DNA from: Pseudomonas sp. IPO3778 | Lineage (GTDB): Bacteria > Pseudomonadota > Gammaproteobacteria > Pseudomonadales > Pseudomonadaceae | Direction of reading: 5' to 3' | Length of the DNA: 64,000 nucleotides | NCBI RefSeq assembly: GCF_013386825.1 | Contig: NZ_JACARC010000017.1 | Location: forward strand, 1-64,000 | Part shown: positions 8,846 to 16,936 of the stretch, in pieces | Numbering within the stretch: the stretch's first letter is position 1 | How the letters are laid out: every line of letters starts with the position of its first letter | Program-made: the position numbers and the translations under genes | The notes under the pieces: model-generated | What the model was told of the DNA's origin: nothing | The model's input: the letters and a program-made list of their open reading frames with translations, nothing else | The model's database searches: none

Positions 8846-9270
8846 AAGTCGATCTCTACAAAACCCGGCGCCCTGACCAGATTCAGAATGGTTTTCTGCC
8901 CCACGACGTCGTGCCGGGCATGTGCGATCACATAAACACCCCGCTGAATGATCAACCCGGGTAACACCTCACCGGCGTCCCAATCCCAGGAGTGATTCTC
9001 CAGACACACTGTTTGCAGCTTTTCCCACCAAATCCTGCGTGCCCGCGCCAGGTAGTGCCGCTGCATTATTGCCTCGCGTATTCCCTCCAGGACCGCTGTC
9101 GTTGGCCGCCTCCCTTCAGGGTCCACATCCCACAACTCCACCCGGCCATCCAGAAAGCTAAAACGAAACCTCGCATTCCATTCCCTGCCAGCCACATGCA
9201 CATGGGGTGGGCAATGCTCATCCCTGAGAAACACCGCAATCACATGTCCTTTGTAAGTGCCTACTTTCAT
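8842..9270 (-). CDS. DUF4160 domain protein, putative toxin-like partner
   Basis: 142 residues. The N-terminal 75 residues show the DUF4160 hallmark, [21 protein letters not shown], with a His-rich PPHVHV motif, then a strand-rich segment ending [12 protein letters not shown]. The helix after it ends with [11 protein letters not shown]. The last 50 residues (from about 92) extend beyond the usual short domain. First gene of a two-gene cassette with the DUF2442 gene. The function of the domain is not established to my knowledge. A small inverted repeat, TAACC-N9-GGTTA, lies at 9273-9291 just upstream of the start. Confidence 0.7.
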   Translation of the reverse strand: MKVGTYKGHVIAVFLRDEHCPPHVHVAGREWNARFRFSFLDGRVELWDVDPEGRRPTTAVLEGIREAIMQRHYLARARRIWWEKLQTVCLENHSWDWDAGEVLPGLIIQRGVYVIAHARHDVVGQKTILNLVRAPGFVEIDL

Positions 9271-9272
9271 CT

Positions 9273-9291
9273 TAACCCATCCGTTAGGTTA
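9273..9291 (-). promoter_or_regulatory. Dyad upstream of the DUF4160 start
   Basis: TAACC (9273-9277) and GGTTA (9287-9291) form a 5-bp inverted repeat within 25 bp of the start codon. This is where an autoregulatory protein of a toxin-antitoxin-like cassette could bind. The arms are short, so chance is possible. Confidence 0.25.
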
Positions 9292-9506
9292 TTTTCTGCC
9301 AGGTAACACTTTCCTCCTGCAGCCCGACAAGCGGCAGCGCCTGCTGGAGTTATCGCCACAGGCTAGTCGCAGGCCCCCATTCGTCGAACGCCGTGTTGTA
9401 ACCGTTCATGGAAACAGTGCCCAACGCCCAACGCGCGAGAATCCTCGTCACACCCGCTTTCAATTGGCGTTCGATAATCGCCCGTTTCCCACCCCGTCGA
9501 TTGACC

Positions 9507-9528
9507 AAACTAACCATTCAGTACATTT
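9507..9528 (-). promoter_or_regulatory. Candidate operator of the quinate-cluster TetR regulator (copy 1)
   Basis: Read on the minus strand this is AAATGTAC-TGAATG-GTTAGTTT. The same two 8-base ends, with a different centre, recur at 13698-13719 in front of the other genes of this cluster. It lies about 37 bp upstream of the aroQ start, a place where a repressor would block transcription. Confidence 0.6.
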
Positions 9529-9565
9529 TAACTCCACCGACAAAAACAACAGTGGAGACCCCTTT

Positions 9566-10006
9566 ATGCCGCCCATCGTGCTGGTGCTCAACGGCCCCAA
9601 TCTCAACCTGCTCGGCACTCGCGAGCCCGCCACCTACGGCCATGAAACCCTCGCCGACCTCGCCGCCCTGTGTGGCCGCAGCGCTGAACAGCTCGGGTTG
9701 AAAGTCGAGTTCCGCCAGACCAACCACGAAGGCGAACTGCTGGACTGGATCCACGGCGCCCGCGCCCGTTGCGCCGGCATCGTGATCAACCCGGCGGCCT
9801 GGACCCACACCTCGGTGGCCATCCGCGACGCGCTGGTGGCCAGTGAAGTGCCGGTAATCGAAGTGCATTTGTCCAACGTGCATGCCCGGGAAGCGTTCCG
9901 TCATCACTCGTTTGTATCGCCTATCGCCAAGGCCGTGCTCGCCGGTTTTGGCAGCCATGGTTATCACCTGGCCCTTGAACATTTCAGCAAGACCTTGAAG
10001 GGATGA
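9566..10006 (+). CDS. aroQ: Type II 3-dehydroquinate dehydratase
   Basis: 146 residues from the ATG at 9566, the usual size for the dodecameric type II enzyme that interconverts 3-dehydroquinate and 3-dehydroshikimate. Family motifs are [19 protein letters not shown] at the start (with the catalytic Tyr and the Arg of the flexible loop), [31 protein letters not shown] and [17 protein letters not shown], which holds the catalytic His and substrate-binding Arg. GTGGAG at 9552-9557 serves as ribosome binding site. It overlaps the next gene by ATGA. Because it sits with a catabolic dehydrogenase, it probably serves quinate breakdown rather than aromatic biosynthesis. Confidence 0.93.
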   Translation: MPPIVLVLNGPNLNLLGTREPATYGHETLADLAALCGRSAEQLGLKVEFRQTNHEGELLDWIHGARARCAGIVINPAAWTHTSVAIRDALVASEVPVIEVHLSNVHAREAFRHHSFVSPIAKAVLAGFGSHGYHLALEHFSKTLKG

Positions 10007-10863
10007 ACCCTGTGTCCAAACGTCGAATCCTCGCCGGCCTGATAGGCGCGGGCATCCAGGCCTCCCGCACGCCCGCCCTGCACGAGCACGAAGGCGATGC
10101 CCAGGGCCTGCGTTACCTGTACCGCCTGATCGACCTCGATCAGTTGCAAACGGACACCCGCGCCCTGCCCGACCTGCTGATGGCGGCCGAGCAGATGAAC
10201 TTCACCGGCCTGAACATCACCTACCCCTGCAAGCAGGCGATCCTGCCGTTGCTGGACGACCTGTCGCCCGAGGCGCGGGGCATCGGCGCAGTGAATACCG
10301 TGGTGTTCCGGGATGGTGAGCGAATCGGACACAACACCGACTGCCTGGGTTTTGCCGAAGGCTTTCGCCGGGGCTTGAGTGACGTGGCTCGCAAACGCGT
10401 GGTGCAGATGGGCGCCGGCGGTGCCGGGGCGGCGGTGGCCCATGCGCTGCTGGGGGAAGGTGTGGAACGGTTGAGCATTTTCGACATGGACGCCGAGCGC
10501 GCCCGCAGCCTGGCGGACAACCTCAACCAGCACTTCGGTGCGGGCCGGGCGCAGGCGGGCAATGACCTGGAAAGTGCCATGGCCGAGGCCGACGGCCTGG
10601 TGAACACCACGCCGATGGGCATGGCCAAGCTGCCGGGCATGCCGGTGCCACTGGACACCTTGCGCGCCGATGTGTGGGTGGCCGAGATTGTGTATTTCCC
10701 GCTGGAGACCGAACTGCTGCGCAACGCCCGCGCCCTGGGTTGCCGCACCCTGGATGGTGGCCACATGGCGGTGTTTCAGGCGGTGAAGGCGTTTGAGTTG
10801 TTCAGTGGGGAAGTGGCGGATGCTGAGCGGATGCTGGCGCACTTCCAGAGCATGAACCACTAA
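10003..10863 (+). CDS. Quinate/shikimate dehydrogenase, catabolic type (AroE family)
   Basis: 286 residues of the shikimate dehydrogenase fold. The N-terminal [20 protein letters not shown] pattern differs from biosynthetic AroE and resembles the NAD-dependent QsuD/RifI group that oxidises quinate and shikimate. The catalytic Lys is in [15 protein letters not shown] and the catalytic Asp in [12 protein letters not shown]. The nucleotide-binding loop is [15 protein letters not shown], followed by FDMDAERA; the Asp there fits a preference for NAD. The start overlaps aroQ, so the pair is one operon. Together with the TetR and dehydroshikimate dehydratase genes it defines a pathway from quinate/shikimate to protocatechuate. 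Confidence 0.88.
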   Translation: MNPVSKRRILAGLIGAGIQASRTPALHEHEGDAQGLRYLYRLIDLDQLQTDTRALPDLLMAAEQMNFTGLNITYPCKQAILPLLDDLSPEARGIGAVNTVVFRDGERIGHNTDCLGFAEGFRRGLSDVARKRVVQMGAGGAGAAVAHALLGEGVERLSIFDMDAERARSLADNLNQHFGAGRAQAGNDLESAMAEADGLVNTTPMGMAKLPGMPVPLDTLRADVWVAEIVYFPLETELLRNARALGCRTLDGGHMAVFQAVKAFELFSGEVADAERMLAHFQSMNH

Positions 10864-10880
10864 CTGCAGGAACCGGATCA

Positions 10881-10975
10881 AAATGTGGGAGCTGGCTTGC
10901 CTGCGATGCAAGCACCTCGGTACTTCAGACAAACCGAGTTGATCCTATCGCGGGCAAGCCCGGCTCCCACATTTG
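10881..10975. repeat. REP pair (GTGGGAGCTGGCTTGCCTGCGA family)
   Basis: Two inverted REP heads at about 10884-10906 and 10949-10974 enclose a spacer that also holds a CTCGGT...ACCGAG dyad. It lies between the convergent dehydrogenase and TetR genes and can fold into a long hairpin, which may stop transcription from both sides. Confidence 0.85.
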
Positions 10976-10988
10976 TTCAGTGTTAAAT

Positions 10989-11654
10989 TCAAGCCTGCAG
11001 GTAGCGCAACACCGACTCGCAGATCATCGCCCGGTGCCGCTGCTTGACCGCCTCATCCGACAACTCGATCTGAAAGATCTCGCTGAAGGTGTGGCGGTTG
11101 GACACCCGGTAAAAGCTGAACGAGTTGATCAGCAGGTGCACGTCCAACGGCTCCAGCCCTGCGCGGAACACACCCAACTCGGCGCCCCGGCGCAACGTGG
11201 TGCCGAGGGCTTCGAGGATGTTGCTGTTCATCGCCTTGATGGACGTCGACTGTTTTACATACTCGGCGTTGTGGATGTTCTCGATGCTCACGATCCGCAC
11301 AAAATCCACGTTCTGATCGTGGTGATCGAAAGTGAATTCCACCAACCGCCGGATCGCTTCCCGCGGCTCCAGGGCCGTCAGGTTCATCCGGGTTTCGGTG
11401 TTGCGAATATCGCCGTAGAGCTTCTCCAGCACCTCGACGTAGAGCTGCTCCTTACTGCCGAAGTAGTAATAGATCATGCGCTTGGAGGTCTGGATGCGCT
11501 CGGCGATCGCGTCCACCCGAGCGCCGGAAAGGCCCTGCGTGACGAACTCGACGATGGCTTCCTGCAGGATGTTTTCGCGGGTCTTTTCCGGGTTGTTCTT
11601 GCGACTCTTGCGCGGCGCAAGGGCCGCGGCGGGAAGCTCGGAAGTCAGGGTCAT
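10989..11654 (-). CDS. TetR/AcrR family regulator of the quinate/shikimate cluster
   Basis: 221 residues. An N-terminal helix-turn-helix (about 24-70, TRENILQEAIVEFVTQGLSG then RVDAIAERIQTSKRMIYYYF) is followed by an all-helical ligand domain. It is encoded 71 bp downstream of the dehydratase gene on the same strand, probably co-transcribed. TetR regulators in this position (QuiR in other bacteria) control shikimate and quinate use. The motif AAATGTAC-N6-GTTAGTTT found upstream of aroQ and between the dehydratase and MFS genes is its likely operator. The N-terminus carries a basic RKSRKNN tail. The effector is inferred, not shown. Confidence 0.85.
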   Translation of the reverse strand: MTLTSELPAAALAPRKSRKNNPEKTRENILQEAIVEFVTQGLSGARVDAIAERIQTSKRMIYYYFGSKEQLYVEVLEKLYGDIRNTETRMNLTALEPREAIRRLVEFTFDHHDQNVDFVRIVSIENIHNAEYVKQSTSIKAMNSNILEALGTTLRRGAELGVFRAGLEPLDVHLLINSFSFYRVSNRHTFSEIFQIELSDEAVKQRHRAMICESVLRYLQA

Positions 11655-11725
11655 GGTGCGCTCACGGCCTTAGGTGCAGGCGGTGATTATGGGCCGCGCT
11701 GCACGCCGAAGGAAGCGCCGGCACC

Positions 11726-13624
11726 TTACAACCTGGCCTGGCGCGCCGCACCGCTGCGGGACTTGGCCATGGCTGCCAGACGCACCGCCACGTTGGCCGC
11801 ACCGTAACCGGCATAACCGTTCTTGCGCTGAATGATCTCGAAGAAAAACCGGCCTTCAAACGGTTCGGTGTACACGTGAAACAGCTCACCGCCCTGGGCA
11901 TCACGGTCGTACAGCACGTTGTAATACGCGAGCTGGCTGAGGAACTCGTCATCAAAATCAAACCGCGCCGCCAGATCGTCGTAGTAGTTCAGCGGAATAT
12001 CCAGCAGCGGTACGCCGGCGTCCTTGGCCCGGCTGACCTCGGCGAAAATGTCCGCACAGTCGAAGGCAATGTGGTGCACACCCGAGCCGCGATAGCTCGA
12101 CAGCGCGTGGGAAATCGCGGTGTTGCGGTTCTCGGAAATATTCAGCGGCAGGCGAATCGAGCTGCACCGGCTGCGCAGTGCGCGGCTTTTCACCAGGCCG
12201 TAGGGGTCGGGCAGCACCACTTCATCGTCGGCTTCGAAATCCAGCAGGCTCTTGTAGAACAGCACCCAACTGTCGAGGCTGTCGGCAGGCAACGCCATCG
12301 CCATATGGTCGATGCGCAGCAGGCCGCCGCTGGCCGCGCGCGCCGGTTGCAGGTTGAAATCGGTGTCGTAGAGCCCGCCTTCATGCTGGTCCACCAGGTA
12401 AATCAGGCTGCCATCCGGTGCACGCACCGCCGCCAGTTCCAGCTCATTGGGGCCGACCAGGCCGCGGTACGGCTGGCCCTTGTAGGCCACCGCCCGCTCC
12501 AGGGCCTTGGCGCTGTCTTTCACGCGGATCGCCGTGGCGCACAACGATGGGCCGTGGGCCTCAAAAAAGTTATGGGCGAAGGAATAGGGTTCGCAATTGA
12601 GGATCAGGTTGATATCGCCCTGGCGCAGCAGGCTGACGCTCTTGGAACGATGCTGCCCGGCCTTGACGAAGCCCAGGCGCTCCAGCCATGAGGTGAGCTT
12701 GGCACCGAGGTTTTCATCCACGGCAAATTCCAGGAACTCGATGCCGTCGTATTCGCTGGCGGCCGGGGTTTCAAACAGAATCTCGGGGGCCGGCGGCGCC
12801 TCTTGCTCCAAACGCTGGCGCGTCTTCTCTTCCAGGTACAGCAGCGAGCGCAGGCCGTCGGCGGCGTTGGCCCGGGTCGGTGCGGCGCGGAAGCCGTCGT
12901 TGAAAATCTCCAGGGACAACGGCCCGGTATAACCGCTCTTGATGATCGGCGCGAGGAAGCCCGCCAGGTCAAATTCGCCCTGGCCGGGGAAGCAGCGAAA
13001 ATGCCGACTCCACTCCAGCACGTCCATCGCCAGGATCGGCGCGTCGGCCATCTGCACAAAGAAAATCTTGTCGCCGGGGATCTCGGCGATGGCACTCGGG
13101 TCGCCCTTGAGGGACAGCGTGTGGAAGCTGTCGAGCAACACGCCGAGGCTGGGGTGATCGACCTTGCGCACCAGGTTCCACACCTGTTGCCAGGTGTTCA
13201 CATGCCGCCCCCACGCCAGCGCTTCATAGCCAATGCGCAGGCCACGGCGGCCGGCGTGTTCGGCCAGCAGGCTCAAGTCATCCAGCAGAATGCGTTCATC
13301 GCCGACGGAATCGGCTGACGCGTTACTGCACACCAACACCAGGTCGGTGCCCAGTTCCTGCATCAAGTCGAACTTGCGCTCGGCTCGCTCCAGGTTGCGT
13401 GCCAGGCGGTCGCGGCGGCAGCCTTCAAAATCCCGGAACGGCTGGAACAAGGTGATGGCAATGCCGAGGTCGGCGCACATCTGCCTGACTTCCCGCGGGC
13501 TGCCGTCGTAATACAGCAGATCGTTTTCGAAGATTTCCACGCCATCAAACCCGGCCGCCGCGATGGCTTCGAGTTTTTCCGGCAGGGTTCCGCTCAAGGA
13601 AACGGTGGCGATGGAGCGTTGCAT
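11726..13624 (-). CDS. quiC: 3-Dehydroshikimate dehydratase fused to an HPPD-like domain (QuiC type)
   Basis: 632 residues in two parts. Residues 1 to about 275 form a xylose-isomerase/AP-endonuclease-like TIM barrel (MQRSIATVSLSGTLPEKLEA, GFDGVEIFEND, LLDSFHTLS), the dehydratase that turns 3-dehydroshikimate into protocatechuate. Residues from about 290 resemble 4-hydroxyphenylpyruvate dioxygenase. The three metal ligands of that fold look intact: H440 (RIDHMAMAL), H518 (GVHHIAF) and E596 (FFFEIIQRKNG). This matches the fused QuiC1 enzyme of P. putida. What the dioxygenase-like half does is unclear. Transcribed divergently from the MFS gene, with the shared operator motif in between. Confidence 0.92.
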   Translation of the reverse strand: MQRSIATVSLSGTLPEKLEAIAAAGFDGVEIFENDLLYYDGSPREVRQMCADLGIAITLFQPFRDFEGCRRDRLARNLERAERKFDLMQELGTDLVLVCSNASADSVGDERILLDDLSLLAEHAGRRGLRIGYEALAWGRHVNTWQQVWNLVRKVDHPSLGVLLDSFHTLSLKGDPSAIAEIPGDKIFFVQMADAPILAMDVLEWSRHFRCFPGQGEFDLAGFLAPIIKSGYTGPLSLEIFNDGFRAAPTRANAADGLRSLLYLEEKTRQRLEQEAPPAPEILFETPAASEYDGIEFLEFAVDENLGAKLTSWLERLGFVKAGQHRSKSVSLLRQGDINLILNCEPYSFAHNFFEAHGPSLCATAIRVKDSAKALERAVAYKGQPYRGLVGPNELELAAVRAPDGSLIYLVDQHEGGLYDTDFNLQPARAASGGLLRIDHMAMALPADSLDSWVLFYKSLLDFEADDEVVLPDPYGLVKSRALRSRCSSIRLPLNISENRNTAISHALSSYRGSGVHHIAFDCADIFAEVSRAKDAGVPLLDIPLNYYDDLAARFDFDDEFLSQLAYYNVLYDRDAQGGELFHVYTEPFEGRFFFEIIQRKNGYAGYGAANVAVRLAAMAKSRSGAARQARL

Positions 13625-13697
13625 GGGGCGACTCCCGGTAGTGTGGCATGCCTTATTTACGGCAAATTATTGGCCGCCAAACCCCTCACAGCAATTG

Positions 13698-13719
13698 AAA
13701 TGTACGAACCAGTTAGTTT
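13698..13719 (+). promoter_or_regulatory. Candidate operator of the quinate-cluster TetR regulator (copy 2)
   Basis: AAATGTAC-GAACCA-GTTAGTTT. All sixteen outer bases equal those of the copy at 9507-9528 (minus strand). It lies in the divergent region between quiC (start 13624) and the MFS gene (start 13879). The two ends form an imperfect dyad, as TetR operators often do. Confidence 0.6.
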
Positions 13720-13801
13720 TATGGGCGATTATCGAACAGAATGGCAATCCGCGAATTGACGATTTTTTAGCCACTGCGCACCATCGACAACACATTGAGT
13801 C

Positions 13802-13818
13802 CCGCTCCTGTTGAGCGG
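13802..13818 (+). other. Small hairpin in the leader of the MFS gene
   Basis: CCGCTC (13802-13807) and GAGCGG (13813-13818) form a 6-bp stem with a 5-base loop, 60 bp before the MFS start. There is no T-run, so this is not a terminator. Its role is unknown. Confidence 0.3.
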
Positions 13819-13878
13819 CCTCGGTTAACCAAGACCCTGAACACACCATAAAAATTTCAAAAAAACGGGTACTTCCTC

Positions 13879-15213
13879 ATGCCTTCGCAAACTCCCGCCG
13901 TGGCCGTGCGCCACAGCAATTCCCCTAGCGGCATCGGCGACAAAATCCGTGGCGCCATGGCGGTCGGTAAAACCCGCTGGGGCATGCTGGCCCTGGTGTT
14001 CTTCGCCACCACCCTGAACTACATTGACCGCGCCGCACTCGGCGTCATGCAGCCGATCCTGGCCAAGGAAATGAGCTGGACGGCGATGGACTACGCCAAC
14101 ATCAACTTCTGGTTCCAGGTGGGTTACGCCATCGGCTTTGTGCTGCAGGGCCGGTTGATCGACCGGGTCGGCGTCAAGCGCGTGTTCTTCTGCGCGGTGC
14201 TGCTGTGGAGCCTGGCCACCGGCGCCCATGGCCTGGCCACCTCGGCGGTGGGCTTTATGGTCTGCCGGTTTATCCTCGGGCTGACCGAAGCCGCCAACTA
14301 CCCGGCCTGCGTCAAGACCACCCGCCTGTGGTTCCCCGCCGGCGAACGTGCGGTGGCCACCGGGATCTTCAACGCCGGCACCAACGTCGGCGCGATGATG
14401 ACACCCATGCTGCTGCCGCTGATCCTCCACGTGTGGGGCTGGCAGGCCGCGTTCCTGTGCATGTCGGCACTGGGCGCCATCTGGCTGGTGTTCTGGGGGT
14501 TGAAGTACTACAACCCGGAAGAGCATCCGAGCGTGAAGCAATCGGAACTGGACTACGTGCAACAGGAAGTCGAACCGGAACAACCCCGCGTGCCGTTCAG
14601 CCGTATCCTGCGCATGCGCGGCACCTGGGCCTTCGCCCTCGCCTACTCGATGACCGCGCCGGTGTTCTGGTTCTACCTGTATTGGCTGCCGCCGTTCCTG
14701 AATCAGCAGTACAACCTGGGCATCAACGTGACCCAGATGGGCATCCCGCTGATCATCATTTACCTGACGGCGGATTTCGGCAGCATTGGCGGCGGGATTC
14801 TGTCTTCGTTCCTGATTGGTCGCGGGATGAATCCGATCAAGGCGCGGCTGTTATCCATGCTGTTGTTCGCCTGCTGCATCGTCGGGGTGATCATGGCCGC
14901 CGGTTCCAGCCAACTGTGGGTCGCGGTGTTTGCCATCTCCCTGGCCATCGGCGCGCACCAGGCCTGGACCGCCAACATCTGGAGCCTGGTGATGGACTAC
15001 ACGCCCAAGCACATGATGAGCACGGTGTTTGGTTTTGGCGGCATGTGCGCGGCGGTCGGCGGGATGTTCATGACCCAGATTGTCGGCCATATCCTGACGG
15101 TGACAAACAACAACTACACCGTGCTGTTCACCCTGATTCCGGCGATGTACTTCATCGCGCTGATTTGGATGTACTTCATGGCGCCGCGCAAGATTCCGAC
15201 CGTCGAGGTCTGA
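13879..15213 (+). CDS. MFS transporter, ACS family, probable quinate/shikimate uptake
   Basis: 444 residues with twelve predicted membrane helices. The anion:cation symporter (ExuT/GudP) pattern is clear: LNYIDRAALGVMQPILAKE after helix 1, GRLIDRVGVKRVF between helices 2 and 3, and GLTEAANYPACVKTTRLWFP around helix 4. An N-terminal cytosolic tail of about 30 residues precedes the first helix. It is divergent from quiC and shares its candidate operator, so it most likely imports the quinate or shikimate that the cluster degrades. The substrate is inferred from context. Confidence 0.87.
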   Translation: MPSQTPAVAVRHSNSPSGIGDKIRGAMAVGKTRWGMLALVFFATTLNYIDRAALGVMQPILAKEMSWTAMDYANINFWFQVGYAIGFVLQGRLIDRVGVKRVFFCAVLLWSLATGAHGLATSAVGFMVCRFILGLTEAANYPACVKTTRLWFPAGERAVATGIFNAGTNVGAMMTPMLLPLILHVWGWQAAFLCMSALGAIWLVFWGLKYYNPEEHPSVKQSELDYVQQEVEPEQPRVPFSRILRMRGTWAFALAYSMTAPVFWFYLYWLPPFLNQQYNLGINVTQMGIPLIIIYLTADFGSIGGGILSSFLIGRGMNPIKARLLSMLLFACCIVGVIMAAGSSQLWVAVFAISLAIGAHQAWTANIWSLVMDYTPKHMMSTVFGFGGMCAAVGGMFMTQIVGHILTVTNNNYTVLFTLIPAMYFIALIWMYFMAPRKIPTVEV

Positions 15214-15218
15214 GTTTC

Positions 15219-16097
15219 CTACCTGCGCCGCTGCTGCCAGGCAGCGGCCAACCCGCTCAGGCAAATCACCCCGATCCCGACCACGGTGGTCAGGTCCGGG
15301 GTGTGGTTGAACACCAGCCAGCCCAACAACCCCGCAAACACGATCTGGCAGTAGCCGAACGGTGCCAGCAGTGCCGGCGCCGCGAAGCGGAAGGCCTGGG
15401 TCAGCATCAAGTGTGCGGTCATCCCGCACGTGCCCAGCGCCAGCATCAACACCCCATGCCACAGGCTCGGCACTTGCCAGAAGAACGGCACCAGGGCACT
15501 CATCACCAAGGTGTTGCACAGCCCGGCGAAGAAGTTGCTGGTGGTCGGCGTGTCGTACTTGCTGAGGATGCGCGTGAGCAGTTGGTAAAAGCAGAAGAAC
15601 AGCGCGGAGGTCAGCGGCAACAACACCGCCGGCGTGAACAGCTCACCCCCCGGATGCACGATGATCAACACCCCGATAAACCCGCAAATCACCGCCAGCC
15701 ATTGGCCGCGGGTCACGTGTTCGCCCAGCAGCGGCACCGACAATGCAGTGACCAGGATCGGCGCAAGAAAGTTGACCGCCGTGGCCTCGGCCAACGGGAT
15801 AAAGTGCAGCGCCGCCGTGAAGAACAGGCTGGTGCCCAACAGGCACAAGGCGCGCGCCACTTGCAGCAACGGCCGTTTGCTGCGCAGCACCCGCAGGCCT
15901 GATTGCGGCAGGAAGATCCCGGCCATCAACAGCGTGTGCACCAGGTACCGGGCCCACACCACCATCACGATCGGGTAAAACCCGGCCAGGTATTTGGACA
16001 GCGCGTCGTGGCTGGAAAACAGAAAGGTGGCCACCACAATCAGCAAAATGCCTTTGAGCGGGTGGTTGACGCCGGAAAGTGGAGTGCTGAGGGTCAT
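15219..16097 (-). CDS. DMT family transporter (EamA type)
   Basis: 292 residues from the ATG at 16097, with ten hydrophobic segments and two EamA repeats. LLIVVATFLFSSHDALSKYL opens the first and GEHVTRGQWLAVICGFIGVL marks the link into the second. An upstream in-frame ATG at 16136 would add 13 polar residues and lacks support. It converges with the MFS gene, the two stops being 8 bp apart. DMT proteins of this kind export small metabolites; a link to the aromatic cluster is possible but only from position. Confidence 0.82.
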   Translation of the reverse strand: MTLSTPLSGVNHPLKGILLIVVATFLFSSHDALSKYLAGFYPIVMVVWARYLVHTLLMAGIFLPQSGLRVLRSKRPLLQVARALCLLGTSLFFTAALHFIPLAEATAVNFLAPILVTALSVPLLGEHVTRGQWLAVICGFIGVLIIVHPGGELFTPAVLLPLTSALFFCFYQLLTRILSKYDTPTTSNFFAGLCNTLVMSALVPFFWQVPSLWHGVLMLALGTCGMTAHLMLTQAFRFAAPALLAPFGYCQIVFAGLLGWLVFNHTPDLTTVVGIGVICLSGLAAAWQQRRR

Positions 16098-16283
16098 TGC
16101 ATTCTCTTGAGTGGCAGGCTGAAATGACCGCCGCATACCGCGGCATAATCTAGAACGTGTGACGCGCCTCGCTCAAGAGCATAACCAAACACTGTTCGAA
16201 CAGCGCACTAAATTGCGGTTATCCAGTCCAACGCTCCACGTCCGCCCGTCCATTGCGCGTTTTTTAACCAAGGCCTTCGCACC

Positions 16284-16700
16284 ATGAAAAAAACCCTGTT
16301 TATGCTTTCGACCCTTGCCCTGCTCAGCGCCTGCGATAAACACCCGGAGCCCGCCAAAACACCCGCCCCGCCCTCCATTCAGGCAACGTTGGTACCGCAA
16401 GTGCTGCCCACCGACCAATGGGTCGGCAAGTGGATCGGCGTCGAAGGCCTGAACCTGACCATCGCCAAGGACGACAGCATCGGCCGCGGCCACTATGTAC
16501 TGACCATGAAATATGGCCTGGATGACGATGATTCCGGCACCTTCAAGGGCGAAGCCGCTGAAGACGGCATCACCTTTGAACGCCCCGACGGCCCGCAAAT
16601 CCTGAGCGCCGGCGACGGCGAAGCCACCGGCCTGAAATGGCTGGCCGACAAGAAGGATTGCCTGATCGTCGACACCGGTGAAGGGTATTGCCGCGACTGA
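16284..16700 (+). CDS. Small lipoprotein of unknown function
   Basis: 138 residues with a type II signal peptide, MKKTLFMLSTLALLSAC, whose lipobox LLSAC places the lipidated Cys at residue 17. Asp at +2 (CDK) would favour inner-membrane retention under the E. coli Lol rule, which is not strict in Pseudomonas. The mature part has PDGPQILSAGDGEATG and ends in a CLIVDTGEGYC pair of cysteines that may form a disulfide. No known domain is recognised. Confidence 0.75.
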   Translation: MKKTLFMLSTLALLSACDKHPEPAKTPAPPSIQATLVPQVLPTDQWVGKWIGVEGLNLTIAKDDSIGRGHYVLTMKYGLDDDDSGTFKGEAAEDGITFERPDGPQILSAGDGEATGLKWLADKKDCLIVDTGEGYCRD

Positions 16701-16731
16701 CACCAACAACTCCCCGCCGGACACCCCTCAC

Positions 16732-16866
16732 CTGTGGCGAGCGGGCTTGCCCCGCGTTGGGCTGCGCAGCAGCCCCATAACAGGCCAGGGTGTTCTTTTT
16801 GGAGGAATTCGGTGTTCTTATTGGGGCTGCTGCGCAGCCCAACGGGGGACAAGCCCCCTCGCCACC
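16732..16866. repeat. REP-like inverted pair (GTGGCGAGNGGGCTTGCCCC family)
   Basis: CTGTGGCGAGCGGGCTTG with a GGGCTGCGCAGCAGCCCC dyad on the left faces GGGGCTGCTGCGCAGCCC and ACAAGCCCCCTCGCCAC on the right. The second family of REP elements in this window; it fills most of the gap between the lipoprotein and metallopeptidase genes. Confidence 0.8.
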
Positions 16867-16936
16867 GACAGCCGGACTGGCGCCAACCCGACACACCAAC
16901 AACACTGAGCTGCAGGTTCATCAAGAGGATTGCCAC

